64,000 bases of DNA from Falsirhodobacter deserti. Its GTDB lineage: Bacteria; Pseudomonadota; Alphaproteobacteria; Rhodobacterales; Rhodobacteraceae. The position numbers and the translations under genes were made by a program. Positions 54,894-63,861 of the stretch are shown piece by piece (position 1 is the stretch's first letter; each line of letters begins with the position of its first letter). The notes under the pieces were generated by a model, which worked only from the letters and a program-made list of their open reading frames with translations, was not told where the DNA came from and did not search any database. The stretch covers positions 59,930 through 123,929 of the forward strand of contig NZ_ML137219.1 in assembly GCF_004015795.1 (NCBI RefSeq), read 5' to 3'.

Positions 54894-56210
54894 ATGCCCG
54901 CACATCCCGCAGACAGCGCGCTTTATCGCGGCCTTTTCGGCGATGACGAAACCGCGCGCCTTCTGTCCGACAGCGCCGAGATCCGCGCCATGCTTCTGGT
55001 GGAAGGCGCGCTGGCCCGCGTTCAGGGCCAGCTTGGCGTGATCCCGGCCGATGCGGGCACGTTCATCGACCGCGCCTCGCGCGAGGTGCAGATCGATCCG
55101 GCGGGGCTTTCGGCGGCCACGGCCACCAATGGCGTTCCGGTGCCCGCGCTGGTGGCTGCCTTCCGCAAGGCGATGGAGGCGCCGGATCATGCGCAATATC
55201 TTCATTGGGGCGCAACCAGCCAGGACATCATGGATACCGCGCTTGCGCTGCGGTTGCGGCGGATGATGGATCTTTGGGCCGGGCGCCTGGATGCGCTGAT
55301 CGGGTCGCTTGGAGTTCTGGCGGATCGGCATGCCGATCTGCCGATGGCTGCGCGCACCTATGGTCAGGCGGCCACGCCCACCAGTTTTGGCGCGGTTGTC
55401 GCGCAATGGGGCCGCCCGCTGCAGCGCCACCGCGAAAGGCTGGCGGCGCTGCGCGCGGATCTGGCCGTTTCGCTTTCCGGTGCGGCGGGCACCCTTTCCG
55501 CGATGGAGGGGCGCGGGCCCGAGGTGCGGGCCGCGCTGGCCCAAGCGCTGGATCTTCGCGATCCGGGGCACAGCTGGCATACCGACCGCAGCGTGATGGC
55601 GGATCTGGCGGGCTGGATGGCGGCGGTCACGGGAACGCTTGGCAAGATGGGTCAGGACCTGATCCTGTCCGCCCAGACCGGCATCGCCGAGGTGCTGGTT
55701 GACGGGGCAGGGGGGTCCTCCACCATGCCGCAGAAACAGAACCCCGTTGCACCTTCGGTGCTGGTGGCACTGGCGCGGCAGGTGGCGGCGCTGGCAGGCG
55801 TGATGGACGGCGCGATGATCCACGCGCAGCAGCGCGACGGTGCGGCATGGTTCACCGAATGGCTGACCTTGCCCGCCCTTTGCAGCGCCACGGGGCGTGC
55901 GCTGGCGCTGGCGGTCGATGTGGCGCAGCGCCTGCGCCCCGATCCCGCGGCCATGCAGCAGGGGCTGAAGGCCGGCTGCGGCACCATCTTTGCCGAAGCG
56001 ATCAGTTTTGCGCTGGCAGAAACCATGGACCGGGCCGAGGCGCAGGCAAAGGTGAAGGCCTTGTCGCAGGAAGCGATCCGCGACGGTGTCGATCTGGTCG
56101 ATCTGGTGCGACGAGAGGTGCCGGACCGCGACTGGGACGCCATTCTTGCAGGCGACAGGCTGCTTGGCGCAGCGCCGCAAGAAGCGCGGGCCTTCGCCGC
56201 AAGCTGCTGA
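54894..56210 (+). CDS. pcaB: 3-carboxy-cis,cis-muconate cycloisomerase
   Basis: A 438-residue member of the fumarase/argininosuccinate lyase superfamily with the signature GGSSTMPQKQNP and HWGATSQDIMDTA. It turns carboxymuconate into 4-carboxymuconolactone for PcaC. GGAGGGGCG precedes the ATG. Last gene of pcaDCHGB, followed by a GC hairpin. Confidence 0.95.
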   Translation: MPAHPADSALYRGLFGDDETARLLSDSAEIRAMLLVEGALARVQGQLGVIPADAGTFIDRASREVQIDPAGLSAATATNGVPVPALVAAFRKAMEAPDHAQYLHWGATSQDIMDTALALRLRRMMDLWAGRLDALIGSLGVLADRHADLPMAARTYGQAATPTSFGAVVAQWGRPLQRHRERLAALRADLAVSLSGAAGTLSAMEGRGPEVRAALAQALDLRDPGHSWHTDRSVMADLAGWMAAVTGTLGKMGQDLILSAQTGIAEVLVDGAGGSSTMPQKQNPVAPSVLVALARQVAALAGVMDGAMIHAQQRDGAAWFTEWLTLPALCSATGRALALAVDVAQRLRPDPAAMQQGLKAGCGTIFAEAISFALAETMDRAEAQAKVKALSQEAIRDGVDLVDLVRREVPDRDWDAILAGDRLLGAAPQEARAFAASC

Positions 56211-56219
56211 ACCCCATCA

Positions 56220-56242
56220 CGGGCGGGCCAATGGTCCGCCCG
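56220..56242 (+). terminator. Hairpin ending the pca operon
   Basis: CGGGCGGGCC and GGTCCGCCCG pair over 10 bp with one G-U and a 3-nt loop, 9 bp after the pcaB stop; CTTGC follows. No true T-run, so strength is uncertain. Confidence 0.55.
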
Positions 56243-56271
56243 CTTGCACTCTGCCCTCGCCTGCCGTAGGA

Positions 56272-56293
56272 ACGTTACGTTATATCGTAACGT
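56272..56293. promoter_or_regulatory. Candidate Zur box
   Basis: Perfect 8-bp arms ACGTTACG and CGTAACGT around TTATAT, 13 bp before the CobW gene ATG. The core GTTACG-TTATAT-CGTAAC has the shape of alphaproteobacterial Zur sites (GTTATG-TTATAA-CATAAC style). The gene behind it is a known type of Zur target. Confidence 0.7.
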
Positions 56294-56306
56294 AAAGGAT
56301 GCTTCC

Positions 56307-57512
56307 ATGTCCGATCGCAGGCTTCCCGTCACCGTTCTTTCCGGCTTTCTGGGCGCGGGAAAGACGACGCTGCTGAACCATGTGCTGAACAACCGTGACG
56401 GCCGGCGCGTCGCCGTGATCGTCAATGACATGTCCGAGGTGAACATCGACGCCGATCTGGTGCGCGACGGGGCCAGCCTTTCGCGGTCCGAGGAAAAGCT
56501 GGTGGAGATGACGAACGGCTGCATCTGCTGCACCCTGCGCGACGATCTGCTGGTGGAGGTGCGCCGCCTGGCCGCCGAGGGGCGGTTCGACTATCTGCTG
56601 ATCGAATCCACCGGCATTGCCGAACCGCTTCCCGTTGCCGCCACCTTCGATTTCCGCGATGCCGACGGCACCAGCCTTTCCGATGTCGCGCGGCTGGACA
56701 CGATGGTGACGGTGGTCGATGCCGCCAACCTGACGCGCGATTTTTCCAGCCACGACTTCATCGCCGATCGGGGGGAGGCTTTGGGCGAACAGGATGATCG
56801 AACGCTGGTGAACCTGCTGACCGACCAGATCGAATTTGCCGACGTGATCGTGCTGAACAAGGTGACCGAGGCCGGACCCCTGCGGCTGGATCAGGCGCGC
56901 AAGATCATCCGCGCTCTCAACCCCGATGCGCGGCTGATCGAAACCGACTTTTCGCGCGTCGATACCTCGAAGATCTTCGATACGGGCCTGTTCGATTTCG
57001 ACCTTGCCCACCAGCACCCGCTTTGGGCGAAAGAGCTTTACGGCTTTGCCAACCACCTGCCCGAGACCGAGGAATACGGCATCTCCTCTTTCGTGTATCG
57101 TGCGCGGCGGCCGTTCCATCCGGCAAGGCTTCATGCGGTGCTGAACGGCGATCTGGCGGGGGTGATCCGCGCCAAGGGCCACATGTGGATCGCAACCCGC
57201 CCCAACTGGGCGGTGGAGTTCAGCCTTGCAGGTGCCATCTCCTCTGTCACGCCGCTTGGCGGGTGGTGGGCGAGCGTTCCGCAAGATCGGTGGCCGACCC
57301 ATCCCGAGGCGCTGGCCGAAATCGGCGCTGTCTGGCAGGATCCGTGGGGCGACAGGCGGCAGGAACTGGTCTTCATCGGCACGGGCATGGACAAGGACGC
57401 GATCACCGCCGCGCTGGATGATGCGCTGGTTCAGGCAGCCGGGTTCACGCCGCAGGACTGGGCAGGCCTTCCTGATCCCTTTCCTGAATGGGGCCGTCGG
57501 CGGGTGGCCTGA
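56307..57512 (+). CDS. zigA: CobW/COG0523-family zinc GTPase (ZigA-like)
   Basis: A 401-residue G3E GTPase. P-loop [13 protein letters not shown], the metal-binding [12 protein letters not shown] (CxCC), nucleotide motifs IESTGIAEP and VLNKVT, and a C-terminal CobW_C domain ([19 protein letters not shown]). Members of this subgroup are zinc metallochaperones made under zinc starvation. The Zur-like palindrome upstream supports that over a cobalamin role. ATG 56307 follows AAAGGATG. Confidence 0.92.
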   Translation: MSDRRLPVTVLSGFLGAGKTTLLNHVLNNRDGRRVAVIVNDMSEVNIDADLVRDGASLSRSEEKLVEMTNGCICCTLRDDLLVEVRRLAAEGRFDYLLIESTGIAEPLPVAATFDFRDADGTSLSDVARLDTMVTVVDAANLTRDFSSHDFIADRGEALGEQDDRTLVNLLTDQIEFADVIVLNKVTEAGPLRLDQARKIIRALNPDARLIETDFSRVDTSKIFDTGLFDFDLAHQHPLWAKELYGFANHLPETEEYGISSFVYRARRPFHPARLHAVLNGDLAGVIRAKGHMWIATRPNWAVEFSLAGAISSVTPLGGWWASVPQDRWPTHPEALAEIGAVWQDPWGDRRQELVFIGTGMDKDAITAALDDALVQAAGFTPQDWAGLPDPFPEWGRRRVA

Positions 57513-57515
57513 TCC

Positions 57516-57788
57516 ATGCGCCGCAACATCCGCACCTCGCTTCGCCGCCGGGGGCGGGGCGATGCGATGGCGCGCTATGATCGCCTGCCGGAGGAGCTTC
57601 GCCAATGGCTCGCCTTCGCCGCCCTGCCATGGAGCGCGCAAAGCGCCCTGCGCATCTGGCAGGCGGCCATGGCCGAAAGGCCGTGCCCGCGCCACGCCCT
57701 TGACCGGCTGGCCGCGGCCGAGGCGCGGCTTCTGGCGCGCGACGCCCCCCGCATCTGGGGCGGCGATCATCCCGCGCGTCGGGGCTGA
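57516..57788 (+). CDS. DUF6525 family protein
   Basis: A 90-residue basic protein (MRRNIRTSLRRRGRGDAMARYDRLPEELRQWL, AALPWSAQSALRIW, ARDAPRIWGG), matching a short family found mainly in Rhodobacterales. Function unknown. It begins 3 bp after the zigA stop and is probably cotranscribed. Confidence 0.8.
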   Translation: MRRNIRTSLRRRGRGDAMARYDRLPEELRQWLAFAALPWSAQSALRIWQAAMAERPCPRHALDRLAAAEARLLARDAPRIWGGDHPARRG

Positions 57789-57797
57789 ACGGGCGGC

Positions 57798-58301
57798 TTA
57801 TTCTTCAAAGCCACCATCATCGAACCCGTCGTCCTGATCGGCGGATTCGTCGGTCAGCGGTTCCTCGTCCTCGGGGGTGCTGGCGGCGGCGTCACCGGCG
57901 AACATGCCGCCGATCATGTTGCCCAGAAGCACGCCGCCCGCCACGCCCATGGCCGTTTGCGCCGCGCCGGCCAGAAAGCCGCCCCCCTGTGCCGCGGCAG
58001 GCCGGGGCGAACGCCGCGAAACGTTGGGCACGGATGGCCCGCCCAGAAAGCGCGACAGGAATCTGTCGGTTTTCTGCGGGCTGCTTTTGGCCTCCAGCTC
58101 CTCGATCCGTTTCTGGGCGGCCTCCAGCGCCTTTTCCTGAACGATCACTGTTTGCGCAAGGTAATAGGGCGCTGCGGGCTGCTGGGCGATGGCGCTGCGG
58201 ATATACGCCTCGGCCCCGTCATCGCGCTGCGGCCCCTGCCGTTCCACCATTGCAAGCTTGTTGAAAAGGATGGTGATCGCCTGCCGGTCGCCTTCGTTCA
58301 T
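57798..58301 (-). CDS. DUF2076 family protein
   Basis: A 167-residue protein. The N-terminal part (MNEGDRQAITILFNKLAMVERQG, QQPAAPYYLAQTVIVQEKALEAAQKRIEELEAK) is the DUF2076 helical region. A glycine-rich hydrophobic segment (GFLAGAAQTAMGVAGGVLLGNMIGGMFAG) and a very acidic C-terminus follow. ATG 58301 follows GGGAGCATC. Likely periplasmic or membrane-associated; function unknown. It converges with the DUF6525 gene. Confidence 0.85.
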   Translation of the reverse strand: MNEGDRQAITILFNKLAMVERQGPQRDDGAEAYIRSAIAQQPAAPYYLAQTVIVQEKALEAAQKRIEELEAKSSPQKTDRFLSRFLGGPSVPNVSRRSPRPAAAQGGGFLAGAAQTAMGVAGGVLLGNMIGGMFAGDAAASTPEDEEPLTDESADQDDGFDDGGFEE

Positions 58302-58435
58302 GATGCTCCCTTTCCTTTTGGTCTGCCGCAGCGTAGCTGCCCGCCCTGCACCCCGCAACCGCCACCGTTTTGGTCATCGCCACCCGACGCGGCGGCAGGT
58401 AGATTGCCGCACTGGATGCGGTGAAGGAGATTCCG

Positions 58436-59068
58436 ATGGCTTTGCCCGATGATATCAACACGCTGACTGCCTCGGCGCTGCCCTTGCTGGACGTGGCGGG
58501 GATCGCGGTTTTCGCCATTTCGGGCGCGCTGGCGGCGGCGCGGGCGGGGCAGACGATCGTTACCTTCACGTTTTTCGCCGCGATCACGGGGATCGGGGGC
58601 GGAACGCTGCGCGATCTGCTGATCGGGGCGCCGGTGTTCTGGATGCATGATCCGGTCTGGATTTCCACCTGCCTGATCATGGCCTGGGCCGTGTGGTTCA
58701 CGCCGCGCAACCTTTGGCCCGAACGGGCGGTGGACTGGTTCGATGCGGTGGGCCTTGCGGCCTACAGTGTCTATGGTTCGGCCAAGGCGCTGGCCTATGG
58801 CATCCCGCCGCTGCCTTCGGCGGTGATGGGGATCGTGACGGCCTGCATGGGCGGGATCGCGCGTGACACCCTTGCCGGCGTGCCGTCGATCCTGATCCGC
58901 CCCGAGATTTACGTGACGGCCGCCGCGGTTTCGGCAGGCAGCTTCGTTGCGCTGACCGCCCTTGGCCTGCCGCTGATGCTGGCGGCGATAATCGCGGGGG
59001 TTCTTGGCTTCACGCTGCGCGCGCTGGCCATCCTGAAGGGGCTTGCGCTGCCAACCTACCGCGGTTGA
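58436..59068 (+). CDS. Trimeric intracellular cation channel-like membrane protein (UPF0126/YadS)
   Basis: A 210-residue protein with two UPF0126 repeats and about seven helices. Repeat motifs: AVFAISGALAAARAGQTIV..GIGGGTLRDLLIG in the first half and GLAAYSVYGSAKAL..GGIARDTLAGVP in the second. Eukaryotic TRIC channels share this fold; bacterial members are cation channels of unclear role. ATG 58436 is preferred to GTG 58421 because GAAGGAG precedes it. Confidence 0.88.
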   Translation: MALPDDINTLTASALPLLDVAGIAVFAISGALAAARAGQTIVTFTFFAAITGIGGGTLRDLLIGAPVFWMHDPVWISTCLIMAWAVWFTPRNLWPERAVDWFDAVGLAAYSVYGSAKALAYGIPPLPSAVMGIVTACMGGIARDTLAGVPSILIRPEIYVTAAAVSAGSFVALTALGLPLMLAAIIAGVLGFTLRALAILKGLALPTYRG

Positions 59069-59072
59069 CCGG

Positions 59073-59918
59073 TCAAAGCCGCTGCGCCGAGAACGTGTCG
59101 CAGCTGTCCACCCGGCCCGTCCGGTACCCTGTCCGGAACCAGCGCGAGCGTTGTTCCGCCGTGCCATGCGTGAAGGTGTGCGGCGAAGGCACACGGCCCG
59201 CATTGCGCTGAAGCGTGTCATCCCCGATCTGGCGGGCGGCGTTCACGGCCTCTTCCAGGTCGCCGGATTCGAGGGAGCCGAACCGCTGTTCGGCATGGCG
59301 GGCCCAGATGCCGGAAAAGCAATCGGCCTGAAGTTCGATCCTGACCGAGATGGCGTTGCTGTCGGCCTCGCTGCTGCGGGCGCGCACCTCGTTCGCGGCC
59401 GAAAGGATTCCCAGTTCGTCCTGCACGTAATGGCCCACCTCATGCGCGACCACGTAGGCTGACGCGAAATCGCCCGCGGCGCCCAGCTGGCGTTCCATCG
59501 TCACGAAGAACGCGGTGTCGAGATAGACCTTCTTGTCGCCGGGGCAGTAGAAAGGGCCGGTTGCGCCGCTGGCCCCGCCGCAGGGCGATTGCGTCACGCC
59601 CTTGTAAAGCACCAGCGTCACCGGCCGATAGGCGGTGTTCAGCTGGGTGTCGAAGATGCCTGCCCACACCTCTTCGGTATCGGCAAGGGTCACGGAAACA
59701 AACTCGGCCGCCTCTTCGTCGGCCTGCGTGATCTCTCCTCCGCCTTGCTGGATGGACTGGCCGTTCAGCAGGGGCGTCAGGTCCACGCCAAGGAAATAGC
59801 CGATCACCACGATCGCCAGCAGCCCCGCGCTGCCGCCGCCCACCGCGATGCCGCGGCCGCCGCCCGATGACCGGCGATCCTCGATGTTCCGGCTTCCCCG
59901 CCTGCCGCGCCACTGCAT
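59073..59918 (-). CDS. Neutral zinc metallopeptidase (YpfJ family)
   Basis: A 281-residue putative metalloprotease: short basic N-terminus (MQWRGRRGSRNIEDRR), one transmembrane helix (GLLAIVVIGYFLGV, about 32-45), then a periplasmic domain with HEVGHYVQ (HExxH, residues 159-163) and the downstream ELQADCFSGIWA, whose glutamate likely completes the zinc site. ATG 59918 is chosen for AAGGAG six bases upstream. Substrate unknown. Confidence 0.9.
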   Translation of the reverse strand: MQWRGRRGSRNIEDRRSSGGGRGIAVGGGSAGLLAIVVIGYFLGVDLTPLLNGQSIQQGGGEITQADEEAAEFVSVTLADTEEVWAGIFDTQLNTAYRPVTLVLYKGVTQSPCGGASGATGPFYCPGDKKVYLDTAFFVTMERQLGAAGDFASAYVVAHEVGHYVQDELGILSAANEVRARSSEADSNAISVRIELQADCFSGIWARHAEQRFGSLESGDLEEAVNAARQIGDDTLQRNAGRVPSPHTFTHGTAEQRSRWFRTGYRTGRVDSCDTFSAQRL

Positions 59919-60015
59919 CCGCATCTCCTTCTTCGCCCGGATGGGAAAGCGCATAGCATGTTCAAGGTTCCCTTGTGCTGTGGTCTAACGCTGCACGAGC
60001 ATCATCTTAGCAGGC

Positions 60016-61137
60016 ATGTCATTGTTCCACCTTATCACCGCCACCGTCGCCGTTTACGTCATCCTTCGTGTCGTCGTTCCTTTGCGCTGGCCGCGCGGGG
60101 CGAGGATCCTGCTGGGGTTGGTGGTGCTTCTGGTTTCGCAGCATCACCTTGCCAGCAAGCTGCTTTACGGCACGATGTTCGCCCCCGACGCGCCGCGGCT
60201 GATGATGATCGCGGTGAACTGGCTGTTCGGGGCCATCATCCTGTCCTTCGCGTTCCAGCTTGTGCTGGACATCGCGGCGCTGCTGGCCGCGCTGCTTCGG
60301 CGCCGGTGGGTGCCGGTGGCGGGGGGGCTGCGGCAGGCGGCGGCAGCGGCGGCGCTCTTGCTGGCCGGCCTCGGCGTGTGGGAGGCGATCCGCGTTCCCG
60401 ATGTGCGGCGGATGGAGATTGCGGTTCGGGGCCTGCCGCCCGAGTTTGACGGCTTCCGCATTGTGCAACTGACCGACCTGCACCTGAGCCGCATCTTCAG
60501 CGAAAGCTGGGCGCGCGGCGTGGTGGAGCGGACGAATGCGCTTGAGGCCGATCTTGTTGCGATCACCGGCGATCTGATCGACGGATCCACCGGCGAGCGG
60601 GCCCGCGACATCGGCCCGCTTGCCGATCTGCGAGCGGCGGACGGGGTTTTCATGGTGACCGGCAACCACGAATACTATTTCGGGTATGAAGGCTGGATGG
60701 ACCGTTTCCGCCAGCTTGGCCTGACCGTGCTGGCCAACAGCCACGAGGTGATCCGCCGCGGAAACGCCGAACTGGTGCTGGCCGGTGTGACGGACTGGAC
60801 CGCGCTGCGGATGGGCCTGCCCGCGCCCGATCTGCAACAGGCACTGGCGGGGGCGCCCGATGCGCCCGTCATCCTGCTGGATCACCAGCCGCGCGGCGCG
60901 GCGGCCAATGCGGCGGGCGGGGCGGATCTGCAACTGTCGGGCCACACGCATGGGGGCATGATCCTTGGGCTGGATCGGATCGTCGCGCGGTTCAACAACG
61001 GCTTCGTTTCGGGGCTTTACGATGTGGACGGCATGGCGCTTTACACCAGCAACGGCACGGGGCTGTGGATGGGCTTCACCATGCGCCTTGGCCGCCCGTC
61101 CGAGATTACCGAGATCACGTTGCGCCCCGCCTCCTGA
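60016..61137 (+). CDS. Membrane-anchored metallophosphoesterase (YkuE-like)
   Basis: A 373-residue protein: four N-terminal hydrophobic helices (residues 1-125), then a calcineurin-like phosphoesterase with QLTDLHLSR, AITGDLIDGS, VTGNHEYYFGY and LSGHTHGGMI, the complete two-metal ligand set. It probably faces the periplasm and cleaves a phosphate mono- or diester, in some relatives a lipid intermediate. No close operon partner. Confidence 0.9.
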   Translation: MSLFHLITATVAVYVILRVVVPLRWPRGARILLGLVVLLVSQHHLASKLLYGTMFAPDAPRLMMIAVNWLFGAIILSFAFQLVLDIAALLAALLRRRWVPVAGGLRQAAAAAALLLAGLGVWEAIRVPDVRRMEIAVRGLPPEFDGFRIVQLTDLHLSRIFSESWARGVVERTNALEADLVAITGDLIDGSTGERARDIGPLADLRAADGVFMVTGNHEYYFGYEGWMDRFRQLGLTVLANSHEVIRRGNAELVLAGVTDWTALRMGLPAPDLQQALAGAPDAPVILLDHQPRGAAANAAGGADLQLSGHTHGGMILGLDRIVARFNNGFVSGLYDVDGMALYTSNGTGLWMGFTMRLGRPSEITEITLRPAS

Positions 61138-61202
61138 ATTGCCCTTGATCTTCCCTTGATGCTGCGTCGTAAGGAAGCAGGCGCAGGGCAGGGGGATGCG
61201 GC

Positions 61203-61955
61203 ATGTGGGACCTTTCGGTCGAGGTGGTGGTCTTTCTGGTTGCCGCGGCATTTCTGGGCGGCTTCATCGACGCGATCGCGGGGGGTGGCGGGCTGATCAC
61301 GCTGCCGGCGCTGCTGATCGGCGGGATGGACCCGGTAACGGCGCTTTCAACCAACAAGGCGCAGGGCGTGTTCGGATCGGCCACGGCGGCCATCAGCTAT
61401 GCCCGCGCGGGACATGTGGACCTGCGCAAGCAGGGACGCGCGGCGCTGGTGGCACTGCTTGCGGGCGGGGCCGGCGCGATGGTGGCGGGCCGCATCCCGA
61501 CCGGCCTGCTGGAGATGATCCTGCCCGTCGTGCTGATCGCCATCGCGCTGTTCTTTGCGCTGAAGCCGGGGCTTTCGGATGCGGACCGCGTGCGCAGCGC
61601 CTCGCCGCTGGCCGTGTTCTTCGTGCCGCTGGTGGCGTGTTATGACGGGCTGATCGGGCCGGGGGCGGGGTCGTTCTACATGCTTGGCTTCGTGATGCTG
61701 GCGGGGTTCGGGATCCTGAAGGCGACGGCGCACACCAAGCTGCTGAACTTTTCGTCCAACCTTGGCAGCCTGCTGGTTTTCGCGGTGATCGGAACGCCGC
61801 TTTGGTCGGTCGGGCTGGTAATGGGGGCGGCGGCGGTCGTGGGGGCGCGCATGGGATCGCGGCTGGCGATGCGGATCGGCGCGCGGGTGATCCGGCCGCT
61901 GCTGGTTGTCACCTCCACCGCGATGGCGCTGCGGCTGATCTGGCAGATGTTCTGA
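61203..61955 (+). CDS. TSUP-family permease (TauE/SafE)
   Basis: A 250-residue, 7-8 helix membrane protein with the duplicated TSUP motif: AFLGGFIDAIAGGGGLITLPALL at the N-terminus and CYDGLIGPGAGSFYMLGFV in the middle. The family exports sulfite, sulfoacetate or other organic sulfur anions. Stands alone; substrate unknown. Confidence 0.9.
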   Translation: MWDLSVEVVVFLVAAAFLGGFIDAIAGGGGLITLPALLIGGMDPVTALSTNKAQGVFGSATAAISYARAGHVDLRKQGRAALVALLAGGAGAMVAGRIPTGLLEMILPVVLIAIALFFALKPGLSDADRVRSASPLAVFFVPLVACYDGLIGPGAGSFYMLGFVMLAGFGILKATAHTKLLNFSSNLGSLLVFAVIGTPLWSVGLVMGAAAVVGARMGSRLAMRIGARVIRPLLVVTSTAMALRLIWQMF

Positions 61956-62088
61956 CGGAACATTCGGGCCCATTGCGGGTTCAACCGCTGTCAGGGGGAG
62001 GGTCCGATGAAGCGCAGGATTCTTTGTGTTTTCCGTGCAGGACAGGCGGTACCGCGTTGATCCGGCAAGTTCATTTCATGGACCGCCC

Positions 62089-63861
62089 ATGACGCAGCCG
62101 CAGATCCTTTCCTTTTCGATCCTTGGCGCGATGATGCTCCTCTTTATATGGGGGCGGCTTCGGTATGATCTTGTGGCGATGCTGGCGCTGCTTGCCTCCA
62201 TCCTTGCGGGCACCGTCAAACCCGAGGAGGCGTTCACCGGCTTCAGCGACGACATCGTCATCATCGTGGCCAGCGCGCTGATCGTCAGCGCTGCCGTTGC
62301 CCGTTCTGGCGTTGTGGAAACCGCGCTGCGCTGGCTGGGCCGGCGCGTCACCCGATTGCGCTGGCAGCTGATGGTGCTGGTTGGCACCGTCACCGTGATG
62401 GCGGCGCTGATCAAGAATATCGGCGCGCTGGCCATGCTGATGCCGGGGGCGCTGAAGATGGCGAAGCGGTCTGGCTCCTCTCCCTCGGTGTTCCTGATGC
62501 CGATGTCGTTCGGCTCTCTGCTCGGGGGGCTGATCACGCTGGTCGGCACGTCGCCCAACATCATCGTGTCGCGCGTGCGCGAACAGATCACGGGCGAGCC
62601 GTTTTCGATGTTCGACTTCGCGCCGGTGGGGCTTGGGCTGGCGGCGGTGGGGCTGGTGTTCCTGACCTTCGGTTACCGCCTTTTGCCGCGCGACCGTGGC
62701 GGCGCCCCATCCATGAGCGAGGCCGTCGGCATCAAGGATTACAACACCGAGGCGACGGTTCCCGAAGGATCCAGGCTGGCGGGCAGTTCTGTGGGCGATT
62801 TCCTCGGCTCGGTCGAAGGGGGGCTGGCGGTGACGGGCATCATCCGCGACGGGGTGCGCCGCCCCGTCACCCTGCCCGACAACCTGATCCATGAAGGCGA
62901 TACCCTGTTGCTGCGGGGCGAACCGGACGAGCTGGAGCGCGCGATCTCCGGCTCGGGCCTTGAACTGGCGCGCCAGAAGCCGTTGCCCGAAGGCACGCCG
63001 AAACAGCCGATGGTGATGATCGAGGCGGTGGTCACGCCTTCATCCCCCGTGGTGGGGCAAAGCGCGGGGCGGATGCTGCTGCACGGCCAGCACGGGGTCA
63101 ACCTGATCGCGATTTCCCGCGCCGGCCACCGGATGCGCAACCGGCTGAAGGATACCGATCTTGCGGCGGGCGATGTGCTGCTGCTTCAGGCGCCGTCGGC
63201 CGTGGTGGCCGAAAGGCTGCGGCTGCTCGGGCTGCTGCCGCTGGCCGAACGCACGATCCGGCTGGGCAGCGTGCACAAGGCCTTGCTGCCCTTGGCGATC
63301 CTGATCGCGGCGATGGCCCTGACGGCGGCAGGGATCGTTCCCGTTGCGGTGGCCTTCTTTGCCGCCGCCGCCCTGATCATGATGACCGGCGCCATCAGCC
63401 TGCAAGAGGCGTATGACGCCGTGGAATGGCCCATCATCGTGATGCTGGGCTGCCTGATCCCCGTCAGCGGGGCGTTGCAGACCACGGGCGGGACGGAACT
63501 GATCGCGACGTGGCTTTCGCAAACGGCCGAGGGGCTTCCGGTCTGGCAGGCGCTGGCGCTGATCATGGTAGCGGCGATGGCCGTGACGCCGTTCCTGAAC
63601 AATGCCGCCACGGTTCTGGTGATGGCCCCCGTTGCCGCGGGTTTTGCGGCGCAGCTCGGCTATCGCCCCGACGCGTTCCTGATGGCCATCGCCGTCGGGG
63701 CGGGGTGCGATTTCCTGACGCCCATCGGGCATCAGTGCAACACGCTGGTGATGGGGCCGGGCGGGTATCGCTTCAGCGACTATGCCCGCCTTGGTGCGCC
63801 GCTGTCCGTGCTGGTCGTGGTTGTGGGCGTGCCGCTGATCCTTGCCGTCTGGGGGGCTTGA
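62089..63861 (+). CDS. SLC13/DASS-type anion transporter with TrkA-C domains
   Basis: A 590-residue protein: membrane half with GFSDDIVIIVASALIVSAA and GLITLVGTSPNIIVSRV, two cytosolic TrkA-C modules (about residues 210-375; TVPEGSRLAGSSVGD, AVVTPSSPVVGQSAGRM), then the second membrane half with TPFLNNAATVLVMAPVA and DFLTPIGHQCNTLVMGPGGY. Relatives carry sulfate or dicarboxylates. Start at 62089 is taken by homology; no clear Shine-Dalgarno is seen. Confidence 0.9.
   Translation: MTQPQILSFSILGAMMLLFIWGRLRYDLVAMLALLASILAGTVKPEEAFTGFSDDIVIIVASALIVSAAVARSGVVETALRWLGRRVTRLRWQLMVLVGTVTVMAALIKNIGALAMLMPGALKMAKRSGSSPSVFLMPMSFGSLLGGLITLVGTSPNIIVSRVREQITGEPFSMFDFAPVGLGLAAVGLVFLTFGYRLLPRDRGGAPSMSEAVGIKDYNTEATVPEGSRLAGSSVGDFLGSVEGGLAVTGIIRDGVRRPVTLPDNLIHEGDTLLLRGEPDELERAISGSGLELARQKPLPEGTPKQPMVMIEAVVTPSSPVVGQSAGRMLLHGQHGVNLIAISRAGHRMRNRLKDTDLAAGDVLLLQAPSAVVAERLRLLGLLPLAERTIRLGSVHKALLPLAILIAAMALTAAGIVPVAVAFFAAAALIMMTGAISLQEAYDAVEWPIIVMLGCLIPVSGALQTTGGTELIATWLSQTAEGLPVWQALALIMVAAMAVTPFLNNAATVLVMAPVAAGFAAQLGYRPDAFLMAIAVGAGCDFLTPIGHQCNTLVMGPGGYRFSDYARLGAPLSVLVVVVGVPLILAVWGA

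Noticed and set aside
57798..58301. Possible secretion signal in the DUF2076 protein
   Set aside because: The hydrophobic glycine-rich segment is in the C-terminal half, as is normal for the family.
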